Shown: positions 1 through 6,891 of the stretch, in pieces
How positions within the stretch are numbered: position 1 is the stretch's first letter
Layout: each line of letters starts with the position of its first letter
NCBI GenBank assembly: GCA_040255445.1
Contig: JBDZUZ010000079.1
Span: forward strand, 1 to 17,979
Origin: JBDZUZ01 sp040255445
GTDB taxonomy: Bacteria > Planctomycetota > Phycisphaerae > Phycisphaerales > UBA1924
Length of the DNA stretch: 17,979 bases
Direction: 5' to 3'
Position numbers and translations under genes: made by a program
The notes under the pieces: generated by a model
What the model saw: the letters and a program-made list of their open reading frames with translations, nothing else
Told to the model about the DNA's origin: nothing
Databases searched by the model: none

Positions 1-274
1 AGCAATCGGAGTATCCGCGCACTCGCACGCTCATACGCAAGAACGCTCGCGCCCCATCGCCCGTGGCGCCACCCGGCGCGAACCACCCCCGCGCGGCCGC
101 GAATGCAAAAGAGCCGATTACGCAAGCAATCGGAGTATCCGCGCACGCCCCCGTTCACACAAAAGAACGATTGCGCACAATCGCCCCTCTCGTCATCTCA
201 AATGCACGTCCGCTCGCGCCCCATCCCCCGTGGCGCCACGCGCCGCGAACCGCTCCCACCACTCGCCTGCTCCG
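1..274. repeat. Degenerate palindromic repeat copies (two tandem units) downstream of the first SUMF1 gene
   Basis: No gene is supported in this stretch. It holds two related blocks. The first begins at the window edge with agcaatcggagtatccgcgc and is cut by it. The second (about 107-190) has the same core with a GCAA tetraloop hairpin (114-121, loop 122-125, 126-133; one mismatch in the stem) and a decayed right arm near 168-183. Each block is followed by a nearly identical 29-nt segment (44-72 and 211-239, one difference), which shows a tandem duplication with a roughly 43-nt length difference between units. The intact version of the element is at 1657-1741. Short plus-strand reading frames here are repeat-derived and not credible genes. 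Confidence 0.7.
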
Positions 275-1318
275 CTATGCGATGCGGCTCGCATGCCCGA
301 TCACGCCGCGCCTCCGCCGACCTGCCATCACAACCACGCCCCAAATCAAAGGGACGCCCGTCCCGGCTCCGGGAATAGTGCTCGCGATTCGGACTCCGAT
401 TGTGGTTTCGCGCTGCAACGGCTCAAGGAGTCCGATCCGACCCCCAAAGGATGCGTCGATGGCACTCCCGTTCGCCGAGCCCATGAGGCGACGACGACTG
501 AACGTGCCAGTGGCGGATACATCAAAGACGCCCTCGGTCCACTCGGTTGTTCCGCCCGCGGCGTCCAGCAGACCCCACGGACTCACCGTGTTGGGATAGC
601 TGCCCAGCGGGATGTACGCCTCTCCGAAACCCGGGAGCGTGAAGCCATGGTTGGCCTCCCCAACACCCGGAATCCCCGGCGTCGGTACGGTGTCCGATGA
701 GTCGGAATACGCCCACCACCGATCAAGGCCCGGGTCGTAGTGCGCGGCCTTCAGCCACTCATCGAAGGTCGGGATCCAGAAGCGGGCCCCGGGGTGGTGT
801 GACACCTGGTCGGTGAACCGACCCTCCGAATCCGTCCCGAAGGTCGATGTGTCATACGCGCCGTTCTCCAGCGCGGACAGGTTGCTGCTCTTGCCGTTGT
901 GCAGCCAGTTGCAGAAGCGCGCGGCGTCGCGCCAGCTTATCTCATCAACGGGCACCATCGCCGCGTTCTCACGACCGGGCGTGAGTCGATAGCGGACGCC
1001 CGGCCCCGAGTAGGTTGGGTCGAGGCTCGCGCCCCAGAACAGCGGCTCGACAATGACCGCCGGCGCATCGGCCCGCGCTGTGAACGTGTTTACGTACTCC
1101 ATCCACTGGGCGGTCGTCACCTCGGTCCGGCCGATCCGGTACTCGTACCCCACGCTGCCGCGTCCCACGACTGTCCCCGGAATCACCTCGCCCCGATCCC
1201 AGCCGCGGTTCCCCACCGCGCCGATGGTGACCCAGTCGAAATCAGTCGAGGGTTGGGCAAGCGCCGGAGCCACCGCGGCGACGAGTCCGAGAACAAAGCC
1301 AATTCGAGCGTACATCAT
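275..1318 (-). CDS. Exported SUMF1/FGE-sulfatase-domain protein with C-terminal hydrophobic-Arg tail
   Basis: A 347-residue protein, started at the ATG at 1318; an adjacent ATG at 1315 is equally possible, since GGAG lies 4 or 7 nt upstream. The N-terminus is a signal peptide (MMYARIGFVLGLVAAVAPALA, cut before QPS). The body is a SUMF1/formylglycine-generating-enzyme-type domain: EVTTAQWMEYVN, then VPVDEISWRDAARFCNWLHN, HPGARFWIPTFDEWLKAA, SPWGLLDAAGGTTEWTEG and GVRIAS. The catalytic cysteine pair of true FGE near the C-terminus is not visible, so sulfatase activation is unlikely; many such planctomycete proteins are extracytoplasmic and of unknown role. The tail has a short hydrophobic stretch (VPLIWGVVVMAG) followed by RRRR, resembling a PEP-CTERM-like sorting signal. 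It is a paralog of the gene at 11516-12628. An in-frame upstream extension to 1792 runs through repeat DNA and is rejected. Confidence 0.85.
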   Translation of the reverse strand: MMYARIGFVLGLVAAVAPALAQPSTDFDWVTIGAVGNRGWDRGEVIPGTVVGRGSVGYEYRIGRTEVTTAQWMEYVNTFTARADAPAVIVEPLFWGASLDPTYSGPGVRYRLTPGRENAAMVPVDEISWRDAARFCNWLHNGKSSNLSALENGAYDTSTFGTDSEGRFTDQVSHHPGARFWIPTFDEWLKAAHYDPGLDRWWAYSDSSDTVPTPGIPGVGEANHGFTLPGFGEAYIPLGSYPNTVSPWGLLDAAGGTTEWTEGVFDVSATGTFSRRRLMGSANGSAIDASFGGRIGLLEPLQRETTIGVRIASTIPGAGTGVPLIWGVVVMAGRRRRGVIGHASRIA

Positions 1319-1535
1319 CCTGCTCCAGTGAGGGTCACCAGAGTGTGCCCCGGACTCGCCAATCCCGCAACGAAAATCCGGCACGCCGCTCGGGTCGACA
1401 TTCACCCCGCGATACCGCACACCTGGAGCCGCGACAATCAGGGAATGGTTCGCAACGACCCCGCAACCCGCAACGCCCACCGCCACCGGCAAAGACCCCC
1501 ACTCCCCAGCCCGCAACGCGGGCGAAAGCGCACAG

Positions 1536-1569
1536 CCCACGGTGCCGCGGCGAAGCCGCAAGCCGTGGG
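1536..1569. repeat. GC-rich nested hairpin
   Basis: Outer arms cccacgg (1536-1542) and ccgtggg (1563-1569) pair perfectly. Inside them gcggc (1547-1551) and gccgc (1555-1559) form a second stem with a gaa loop. There is no T-run on either side, so it does not look like a classic intrinsic terminator. It may be another dispersed palindromic repeat, but only one copy was noticed in this window. Confidence 0.5.
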
Positions 1570-1656
1570 TCCCCGCCCCCAGCGCCCCAAAGCCCTCGAA
1601 GAGGGCGACACATCCCGCGCCCTTCACCCCCACGCCGCCGCGCGAATCCGAGCGCC

Positions 1657-1741
1657 AAAGAGCCGATTGCGCAAGCAATCGGAGTATCCGCGCACTCGCA
1701 CGCTCAAACGAAAAACCGATTGCTCGCGCAATCGGCTCTTT
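1657..1741. repeat. Nested inverted repeat, BIME/REP-like, 3' of pstB
   Basis: Two 26-nt arms (1657-1682 and 1716-1741) are reverse complements with a single mismatch, including a perfect 16-nt outer part beginning aaagagccgattgcgc. They are separated by 33 nt. Each arm is also a hairpin by itself: ccgattgc, loop gcaa, gcaatcgg at 1663-1682, and ccgattgc, loop tcgc, gcaatcgg at 1716-1735. A transcript of either strand would therefore begin the element with a GNRA-type tetraloop hairpin. This paired-palindrome layout is typical of bacterial BIME/REP elements. It sits 44 nt past the pstB stop codon and could end or stabilise the pst mRNA. Degenerate copies lie at 1-40 and 107-190, with a single-arm trace at 12797-12810. 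Confidence 0.8.
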
Positions 1742-1784
1742 CACAATCCCACCCAATGCATGCACGACCGCGGAGTACTCGGCC

Positions 1785-2630
1785 TTACCCAAAGTGCCCC
1801 TGAATGTACTCTTCCGTCAGCTTCTTCTTCGGCGTCTGGAACACACCCGCCGTCGGCCCAAACTCCACCAGCTCACCCAGGTACATGAACGCCGTGTAGT
1901 CGCTGATCCGCGCCGCCTGCTGCATGTTGTGCGTCACGATGATGATCGTGACATTCCCGCGCAGCTCGCGCATCAGCTCCTCGATCCGCAGCGTCGCGCC
2001 CGGGTCCAGCGCACTCGTCGGCTCATCGAACAGGATGATCTCTGGGTGGCTCGCCAGCGACCGCGCGATGCACAGCCGCTGCTGCTGGCCGCCCGAGAGC
2101 TTGTAAGCGCTCTCGTGCAGCCGGTCCTTAGTCTCCTCCCAGATCGCCGCGCCGCGCAGCGCCCGCTCGACCTCCTCGGCCACCACCTTGCGGTTCGTCA
2201 CGCCCCGCAGCCGCAGCCCGAACGCCACGTTCTCGAAGATCGACTTCGGGAACGGGTTGGGCTTCTGGAACACCATGCTGATCCGCATCCGCACCAGGAT
2301 CGGGTCGACCTCCGGCCCGATCAGGTTGACATCGTCCGGATGGATCGTGATCTCCCCCTGGTACTTGCTGTTGGGGTAGAGATCGTGCATGCGGTTGAAG
2401 CACCGCAGAAACGTGCTCTTGCCGCAGCCCGATGGCCCGATCAACGCGGTGATCCGGTTCTCGTAGATCGGGATCGACACGTTCTTGATGGCGTGGAAGG
2501 TCCCGTAGTGAAAGTTCAGGCCCTTCACATCGGCCTTCAGCTTCGCCTTGGCATCGTGCTGGGCGTGGGCCGCGGTCTTGGCCGTCCCCGCCCTCGCGGG
2601 ATCAGGCGTCGCGGTGTTCGTCGTCGACAT
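1785..2630 (-). CDS. pstB: Phosphate ABC transporter ATP-binding protein PstB
   Basis: A 281-residue cytoplasmic ATPase that powers phosphate import through the PstC-PstA channel. All ABC motifs are visible: Walker A GPSGCGKST (65-73), Q-loop in MVFQKPNPFP (Q122), signature LSGGQQQR (178-185), Walker B IILFDEP (198-204) and H-loop VTHNMQQAARISD (H234). The extension YLGELVEFGPTAGVFQTPKK and the end EYIQGHFG are characteristic of PstB. The start chosen is the ATG at 2630 (MSTTNTATPD), with GGAGG at 2636-2640; the first ~30 residues are Ala/Thr-rich and precede the ABC domain. An in-frame open extension up to 2948 overlaps pstA and lacks homology. It is the last pst gene, 137 nt after pstA. No phoU follows, although phoU often does. 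Confidence 0.96.
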   Translation of the reverse strand: MSTTNTATPDPARAGTAKTAAHAQHDAKAKLKADVKGLNFHYGTFHAIKNVSIPIYENRITALIGPSGCGKSTFLRCFNRMHDLYPNSKYQGEITIHPDDVNLIGPEVDPILVRMRISMVFQKPNPFPKSIFENVAFGLRLRGVTNRKVVAEEVERALRGAAIWEETKDRLHESAYKLSGGQQQRLCIARSLASHPEIILFDEPTSALDPGATLRIEELMRELRGNVTIIIVTHNMQQAARISDYTAFMYLGELVEFGPTAGVFQTPKKKLTEEYIQGHFG

Positions 2631-2767
2631 CGTGACCTCCAGGCCGCTCTCCCGGCCCGTTCGCTTCGCGCCAACCCCGGCCGCGCCGGCCCCCGCCGGT
2701 TCCTGATCCAACACCGTAGGCCGCCGGCCCTCGGTTCTGTCCCCGTACCCGTCCATAGAAGACCCTC

Positions 2768-4069
2768 TCACCACTGGATCCGCTTCCGCAGCCGCGAACG
2801 CAGCACGATCGCCGTCCCGTTCATCGACAGCGTCATGATCAGCAGCACGATGCCCGCCGCCGCGGCGTTCGCGTGGAACTCCGGGTTCGGCTTCGACACC
2901 CAGTTGAACATCTGGATCGGCATCACCGTGAACCCCGACTGGATCCACTCCATCGGCCCGAACCGCCCGCCGCCCGGGCTGATCCCGCTCGCCGCGATCA
3001 GCCCCGTCGTGTCCTCCTCGATGATGAACACCACGCCGAAGTCGGCCTGGATGTTCAGGAGGTCGCCGTAGAAGTCCGCCGTCAACCCCTCGATCGCCTC
3101 GATCTTCTCCTCGACCTGCGTGATCGAGTCGGTCGCCGCGACCGTCACCGTCTCGTGGTGCGGCACTTCCTTGGTGTCATCCTCCGAGCCGGGCTTGATG
3201 TGGAACCGGATCGTCCCATCCGTCACGCTCGCGCCATACAGCTCGCTCAGCGGCATATCCCGCTTGTCCTCGCTGATCCCCACCGTCATCGCCGTCGAGT
3301 TCAGGTACGGCTTGCTCGCGAACGGCGCGGGCGGCAGGAACGCGATGAAAGTCAGCGCGCCGATCGTGATGAGCGGCGCCGTCTCCCCGATCGCCCGCGA
3401 CAGCGCGATGATCGCACCCGTCAGCATGCCGCTCAATGAGTACGGCAGGATGTGGCTCTGCACCGTCTGCAGCCGCGTCGCGCCGCACGCGTAGGACGCC
3501 TCGCGGATCCCCTGCGGGATCGCCCGGATCGCCTCACGCGTCGCCACGATCACGATCGGCAGCACCAGCAAGCCCAGCGTCAGCCCCGCCGTCAGCACGC
3601 TCCGCCCCAGCCCCGGCGTCAGATCGTTCGGGTTCCCGAACCAGTCCTCGAACTTGTAGATGAACAGCCCCAGCGCCATCAGCCCCCAGATGATCGAGGG
3701 CACACCCGCCAGGTTCGCGATGTTGATCTCGATGATCGTCGTCAACCAGTTCTTCTTGCCGTACTCCTCGAGGTAGATCCCCGCCATCGCCCCCAGCGGG
3801 ATCGCCGTGAAGGCGGTCACGAACATCACCAGGATCGTCCCCACGAACGCCGACTTGATCCCCGCGTTCTCCGGCCGCCGGCTCGGGAACGAACTCAGGA
3901 AGTCCCACCCCAGCCGCGTCGCCCCATCTCGGAACAGCGTGTAGATCAGCGCGACCAGCACCGCCAGCGACAGCGTGATCAGCGCGAAACCGCCGATGGC
4001 GTACGCCATATCGACGATCTTCCGCTTCCGGATATTGGCCTGCAGTTCGGCCTCGGTCATCGTCAACAT
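2768..4069 (-). CDS. pstA: Phosphate ABC transporter permease PstA with large inserted domain
   Basis: A 433-residue inner-membrane permease, considerably longer than the usual 280-300. Residues 1-245 look like normal PstA: first membrane helix at about 23-46, KSAFVGTILVMFVTAFTAIPLGAM, then NLAGVPSIIWGLMALG, the EAA-type cytoplasmic loop ATREAIRAIPQGIREASYACGATR (about 177-199) and SRAIGETAPLITIGA. The usual short loop before FTVMPIQMFNW is replaced by about 120 hydrophilic residues (about 251-375, nt 2945-3319) containing acidic and beta-like stretches. Then a final membrane helix and a basic tail follow. The start at 4069 (MLTMTEAEL) lies 2 nt from the pstC stop; ATG 4060 is an alternative. 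It pairs with PstC to form the channel. Confidence 0.93.
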   Translation of the reverse strand: MLTMTEAELQANIRKRKIVDMAYAIGGFALITLSLAVLVALIYTLFRDGATRLGWDFLSSFPSRRPENAGIKSAFVGTILVMFVTAFTAIPLGAMAGIYLEEYGKKNWLTTIIEINIANLAGVPSIIWGLMALGLFIYKFEDWFGNPNDLTPGLGRSVLTAGLTLGLLVLPIVIVATREAIRAIPQGIREASYACGATRLQTVQSHILPYSLSGMLTGAIIALSRAIGETAPLITIGALTFIAFLPPAPFASKPYLNSTAMTVGISEDKRDMPLSELYGASVTDGTIRFHIKPGSEDDTKEVPHHETVTVAATDSITQVEEKIEAIEGLTADFYGDLLNIQADFGVVFIIEEDTTGLIAASGISPGGGRFGPMEWIQSGFTVMPIQMFNWVSKPNPEFHANAAAAGIVLLIMTLSMNGTAIVLRSRLRKRIQW

Positions 4070-4071
4070 CG

Positions 4072-5037
4072 CTAGTACGCCTCCCGATACCGGCGCCGGA
4101 GCAGGTAGCCGACGATGTTGAACCCCAGCGTCATGACCATCAGCGTCAGACCCACCGCAAAGATCGACTGATAGCCGATCGATTCGTGCGGCAGGTCGCC
4201 CAGGCTCACCGCCACGATGAACGCCGTAATGGTCGAAGCGCCCTCACGCGGATCGATCGTAAAGTTCGGGTTCGACCCCGCCGCGACGGCGACCACCATC
4301 GTCTCCCCCAGCGCCCGCGAGATCGCCAGGATGTACGCCGCGGTCACGCCCGACAGCGAGCCAGGGTAGATCACCCGCCACGCCGTCTGCATCCGCGTCG
4401 CCCCCATCGCGTACGACCCCTCCCGCAGCGCCTGCGGCACCGCCCGCATCGCATCTTCCGACAGCGATGCCACGTACGGGATGATCATCACACCGATCAC
4501 CAGCCCCGCGCTGAGCATGTTGAACAGCGGCAGGTCCGGGATCACCTTCTGCAGGAGCGGCGTCACAAACAGCAGCGCGAAGTACCCGAACACCACCGTC
4601 GGCACCGCGCTCAAGAGCTCCAGCAGCGGCTTCAAGATCTCCCTCGCCCGGTACGAGGCGTACTCGCTCAGCCACACCGCCACAATCGTCCCCACCGGCA
4701 CCGCCAGCAGGAGACCGACCAGCGTCGTCACCAGCGTCCCCGAGATCAGCGGCAGCACGCCGAACTTCGGGTCCGCGAACATCGGCGTCCACTCGGTCCC
4801 CGTGAAGTACTCGAGGAACGTCACCTCCTCGTTCTGGAAGAAGTGCACGCTCTCGATCACCAGCGTCCAGATGATCCCCACCATGATCGCCACCGAAGAC
4901 GCCGCGGCGAGGAACAGCATCCCCTCCACGATCAGCGTCTTCAGCGACGGGCGACGCCGCCGCATCCCCACGCCAGCGAGCGACCTCAGCCCCCTCGGAG
5001 CGCCCAGCGCCGCCCGCCCTGTCTGCACCGTGGTCAT
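4072..5037 (-). CDS. pstC: Phosphate ABC transporter permease PstC
   Basis: A 321-residue inner-membrane permease of the Pst phosphate importer. The ATG at 5037 (MTTVQTGRAAL) has GGAG 7 nt upstream. A basic N-terminal region (about 25-34) precedes the first membrane helix (about 37-62), then a periplasmic segment FTGTEWTPMFADPKFGVLPLISGT typical of PstC. Further helices follow, with the EAA-type loop SEDAMRAVPQALREGSYAMG (193-212) that contacts PstB and the motif ISRALGETMVVAVAAG (239-254). The length fits the family. It overlaps nothing and is followed at once by pstA, so the two are translationally close. It is separated from pstS by 241 nt carrying a strong hairpin. Confidence 0.95.
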   Translation of the reverse strand: MTTVQTGRAALGAPRGLRSLAGVGMRRRRPSLKTLIVEGMLFLAAASSVAIMVGIIWTLVIESVHFFQNEEVTFLEYFTGTEWTPMFADPKFGVLPLISGTLVTTLVGLLLAVPVGTIVAVWLSEYASYRAREILKPLLELLSAVPTVVFGYFALLFVTPLLQKVIPDLPLFNMLSAGLVIGVMIIPYVASLSEDAMRAVPQALREGSYAMGATRMQTAWRVIYPGSLSGVTAAYILAISRALGETMVVAVAAGSNPNFTIDPREGASTITAFIVAVSLGDLPHESIGYQSIFAVGLTLMVMTLGFNIVGYLLRRRYREAY

Positions 5038-5221
5038 CTGCACACTCCACGAAATCCATGACAACCGCACCAATCCCCAACCCCGCGGAAACCCGCGCCG
5101 CCCGACCCGACCACCGCCGGGGGACCCATCCTTCGCCGCCCGAACCGATTCGGCCTGCCCCCACCCCGCCAAACCCGTCTATCACCAAACCCCTGCATCA
5201 CCTAAACCGCCTATCAAAGGA

Positions 5222-5250
5222 GAGGGCGTCCCGCTCCCGGGACGCCCCTC
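5222..5250 (-). terminator. Intercistronic hairpin between pstS and pstC
   Basis: Ten perfect base pairs, gggcgtcccg (5224-5233) with cgggacgccc (5238-5247), loop ctcc, and a few further pairs with one bulge (5222-5250). On the minus-strand transcript it lies about 29 nt after the pstS stop. The bases following it are pyrimidine-rich (ctctccttt) but do not form a strong U-run, so it is better read as a partial terminator or mRNA-stabilising hairpin. In binding-protein transporter operons such a hairpin commonly makes the solute-binding protein message more abundant than the permease message. Confidence 0.7.
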
Positions 5251-5278
5251 GCACTAAATCATCACGCACGAGCAGCAA

Positions 5279-6292
5279 TCACTTGTCGCTCGGCTCGGTC
5301 ACCAGCTCGCGCCGGAACAGCTCATCGATCGCCAGGCCCGTCTCGTTGTGGCCCTTGAACGCTGTGCCCGTCTTCCCCGCACGAACCCGCGCCAGGCCCT
5401 GCTGGTACGCCTCGCTCGGCAGCGCCACGTACGCCACTTCCTTCGCCAGGTCGCCACCGTTGGTCAGGTAGAATTCAACGAACCGGCGAACCTCGGGACG
5501 CTCCAGGCTCTTCTTGTTGACGTAGATGAAGATCGGACGCGCCAGCGGGACGTACGTCCCGTTCTTGACCGTCTCCTCCGACGGCGTGACCGCCTTGCCC
5601 TGGGGGTTCACGATCGGAACCGCCTTCAGCTTGCCCTGGTTCTCGGTGTAGTACGCCAGACCGAAGTAGCCCAGCGCGTTCTCATCGCCCGAAACGCCCT
5701 GCACCAGCACGTTGTCATCTTCCGACGCCGTGAAGTCGCCGCGGCTGGACTTGCTCTTGCCGGTCACCGCCTCGGTGAAGTAATCGAACGTCCCCGAGTC
5801 CGCCCCCGGCCCGTACAGCTTCAGCGGCTTGTCGGGCCAGCTGCTGTTGACCTGCTTCCAGTTGTCGATCTTCCCCTGCGCTTCGGGGGCCCACATCGTC
5901 TTGAGCTCATCGATCGTGAGCTGCTTCGCCCAGGTGTTCTTCGGGTTCACCACCACCGTAATCGCATCGAACGCGACCGGCAGCTCGATGTACTCGATCC
6001 CGTTGGCCTTCGCCTCGACCATCTCCTTCTCGGAGATCGGACGCGAAGCGTTCGAGATGTCCGTCTCGCCGCGGACGAACTTCTTGAACCCGCCGCCCGT
6101 GCCCGAGACGCCCACCGTCACCTGCACGCCGCGGTTGTTGTTCTGGAACTCCTCGGCGACCGCCTCGGTCACCGGGAACACCGTGCTGGAACCGTCGATG
6201 CGGATCTGCTGCTGGGCCGTCGCCACGCCGGTCGTGACCAGAGCCGCCACCAGGGCCGCCGCCTTCGCGGGCTTCTTGAGCATCGAGAGCAT
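5279..6292 (-). CDS. pstS: Phosphate-binding protein PstS
   Basis: A 337-residue secreted phosphate-binding protein that delivers phosphate to PstCAB. The start chosen is the ATG at 6292 (MLSMLKKPAK), preceded by aaggag 9 nt upstream; an in-frame ATG at 6337 would put a charged stretch before the signal peptide. The signal peptide is KKPAKAAALVAALVTTGVATA with cleavage after residue 26. The mature protein opens with IRIDGSSTVFPVTEAVAEEF and has SGTGGGFKKFVRGETDISNASR and YGPGADSGTFDYF, phosphate-contacting segments of the family, plus GYFGLAYY. No lipobox cysteine is seen, so it is probably periplasmic and soluble. A candidate Pho box lies about 140 nt upstream. Confidence 0.95.
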   Translation of the reverse strand: MLSMLKKPAKAAALVAALVTTGVATAQQQIRIDGSSTVFPVTEAVAEEFQNNNRGVQVTVGVSGTGGGFKKFVRGETDISNASRPISEKEMVEAKANGIEYIELPVAFDAITVVVNPKNTWAKQLTIDELKTMWAPEAQGKIDNWKQVNSSWPDKPLKLYGPGADSGTFDYFTEAVTGKSKSSRGDFTASEDDNVLVQGVSGDENALGYFGLAYYTENQGKLKAVPIVNPQGKAVTPSEETVKNGTYVPLARPIFIYVNKKSLERPEVRRFVEFYLTNGGDLAKEVAYVALPSEAYQQGLARVRAGKTGTAFKGHNETGLAIDELFRRELVTEPSDK

Positions 6293-6393
6293 GTCCACCT
6301 TCTCCTTGTCGCGGCACATCGAGTGCCGCGTGTTCAAAGCCGGCCGAGCCGACGGCGCCGATGCCGCTGGATCGCCCGCGTGTTCGGAGACGG

Positions 6394-6448
6394 ATTATCC
6401 CGACGGACTTTTCCGGCCTTGATTGGACCAGGTTAAGGTTCGGTCAAG
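6394..6448 (-). promoter_or_regulatory. Candidate Pho box and promoter upstream of pstS
   Basis: On the minus strand, CTTGACC (6442-6448) and CTTAACC (6431-6437) form a direct repeat with an exact 11-nt period, the geometry of PhoB/PhoP boxes (7-nt repeats separated by 4 nt). Two further 11-nt steps downstream (starting ccaatca) match only weakly. A GATAAT element lies at 6394-6399, about 31 nt after the second repeat, further than the roughly 11 nt usual in E. coli. The repeat geometry and position before pstS favour phosphate-starvation control; the exact -10 assignment is uncertain. Confidence 0.5.
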
Positions 6449-6493
6449 CTTAACAATTCATCCCCCACCCGTGCGTACACGCACCGTCCACCA

Positions 6494-6515
6494 CCGCGGA
6501 ACGCCCGCTCCGCGG
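6494..6515 (-). terminator. Hairpin 3' of the small conserved hypothetical gene
   Basis: A 7-bp perfect stem ccgcgga (6494-6500) with tccgcgg (6509-6515) and an 8-nt loop, about 60 nt after the stop codon at 6577 on the minus strand. No U-run follows, so termination is only a possibility; it also lies just upstream of the pstS promoter region. Confidence 0.35.
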
Positions 6516-6576
6516 CCCCTCCCCGCCATCTAAACCAAATCACAACAGACGCTTACGCGCCGACCCCGGCACCGTC

Positions 6577-6852
6577 TCAGGCCCCCGCCCCGGTCCCGCT
6601 CAAGACCTCGACGTGCGAGTACTGGTCCAGATTGCAGTACACGATCTCGCCGTCGTCCTTCTTGATGACCAGCCGGTCCAGCCACAGCTTCTTGTCCTTG
6701 CTGTGCGCGTACCACGAGCCGGTCTTCTGCTGCTCGAAACCGACCACCACCCCCTCAACAGAGGAGGCGAACGTCGGGTCCCCGTTCCCCAGATGCGGAA
6801 CCTGCTGCGTCACCCGGACCCGCTGACCATTCTGATAACGGCTGCTCGTCAT
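6577..6852 (-). CDS. Small conserved hypothetical protein (SH3-like barrel suspected)
   Basis: A 91-residue protein without signal peptide or membrane segment, probably cytoplasmic. The sequence GQRVRVTQQVPHLGNG followed by VEGVVVGFEQQKTGSWYAHS and KKLWLDRLVIKKDDGEIVYC looks like a small all-beta fold with alternating short strands. The pattern RVRVTQQ...GSWYAHSKDxKLWLDRLxxxKDDGE resembles a family of uncharacterised proteins I associate with planctomycetes and some other bacteria; this is memory of the pattern, not a search. The ATG at 6852 has no clear Shine-Dalgarno sequence. It lies 39 nt after the phosphohexomutase gene on the same strand and could be co-transcribed with it. No function can be assigned. 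Confidence 0.75.
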   Translation of the reverse strand: MTSSRYQNGQRVRVTQQVPHLGNGDPTFASSVEGVVVGFEQQKTGSWYAHSKDKKLWLDRLVIKKDDGEIVYCNLDQYSHVEVLSGTGAGA

Positions 6853-6891
6853 AGCGGCACGAGTATACGACGCCCTCTTACCCCCCGCCGT

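Larger units (their letters stand above)
1319..1784. other. Non-coding intergenic region between pstB and the first SUMF1 gene
   Basis: This 466-bp stretch has open frames on both strands, but they show no recognisable domain and consist partly of repeat DNA. It holds two structured elements, listed separately: a nested palindromic repeat at 1657-1741 and a GC-rich hairpin at 1536-1569. A promoter for the downstream SUMF1 gene must lie here if that gene is not co-transcribed with pst, but I could not pick one with confidence. Confidence 0.6.

Noticed and set aside
1..251. CRISPR array
   Set aside because: Repeats are few, unequally spaced and palindromic, with related rather than unique spacers, and no cas gene is present.
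1319..1792. In-frame N-terminal extension of the first SUMF1 protein up to 1792
   Set aside because: It runs through the nested palindrome and a GC-rich hairpin, places 158 residues before a clear signal peptide, and a good SD-ATG exists at 1318.
1542..3071. Plus-strand open frame of 509 codons over pstB and pstA
   Set aside because: Antisense shadow of conserved pst genes, made of Arg/His/Pro-rich sequence without homology.
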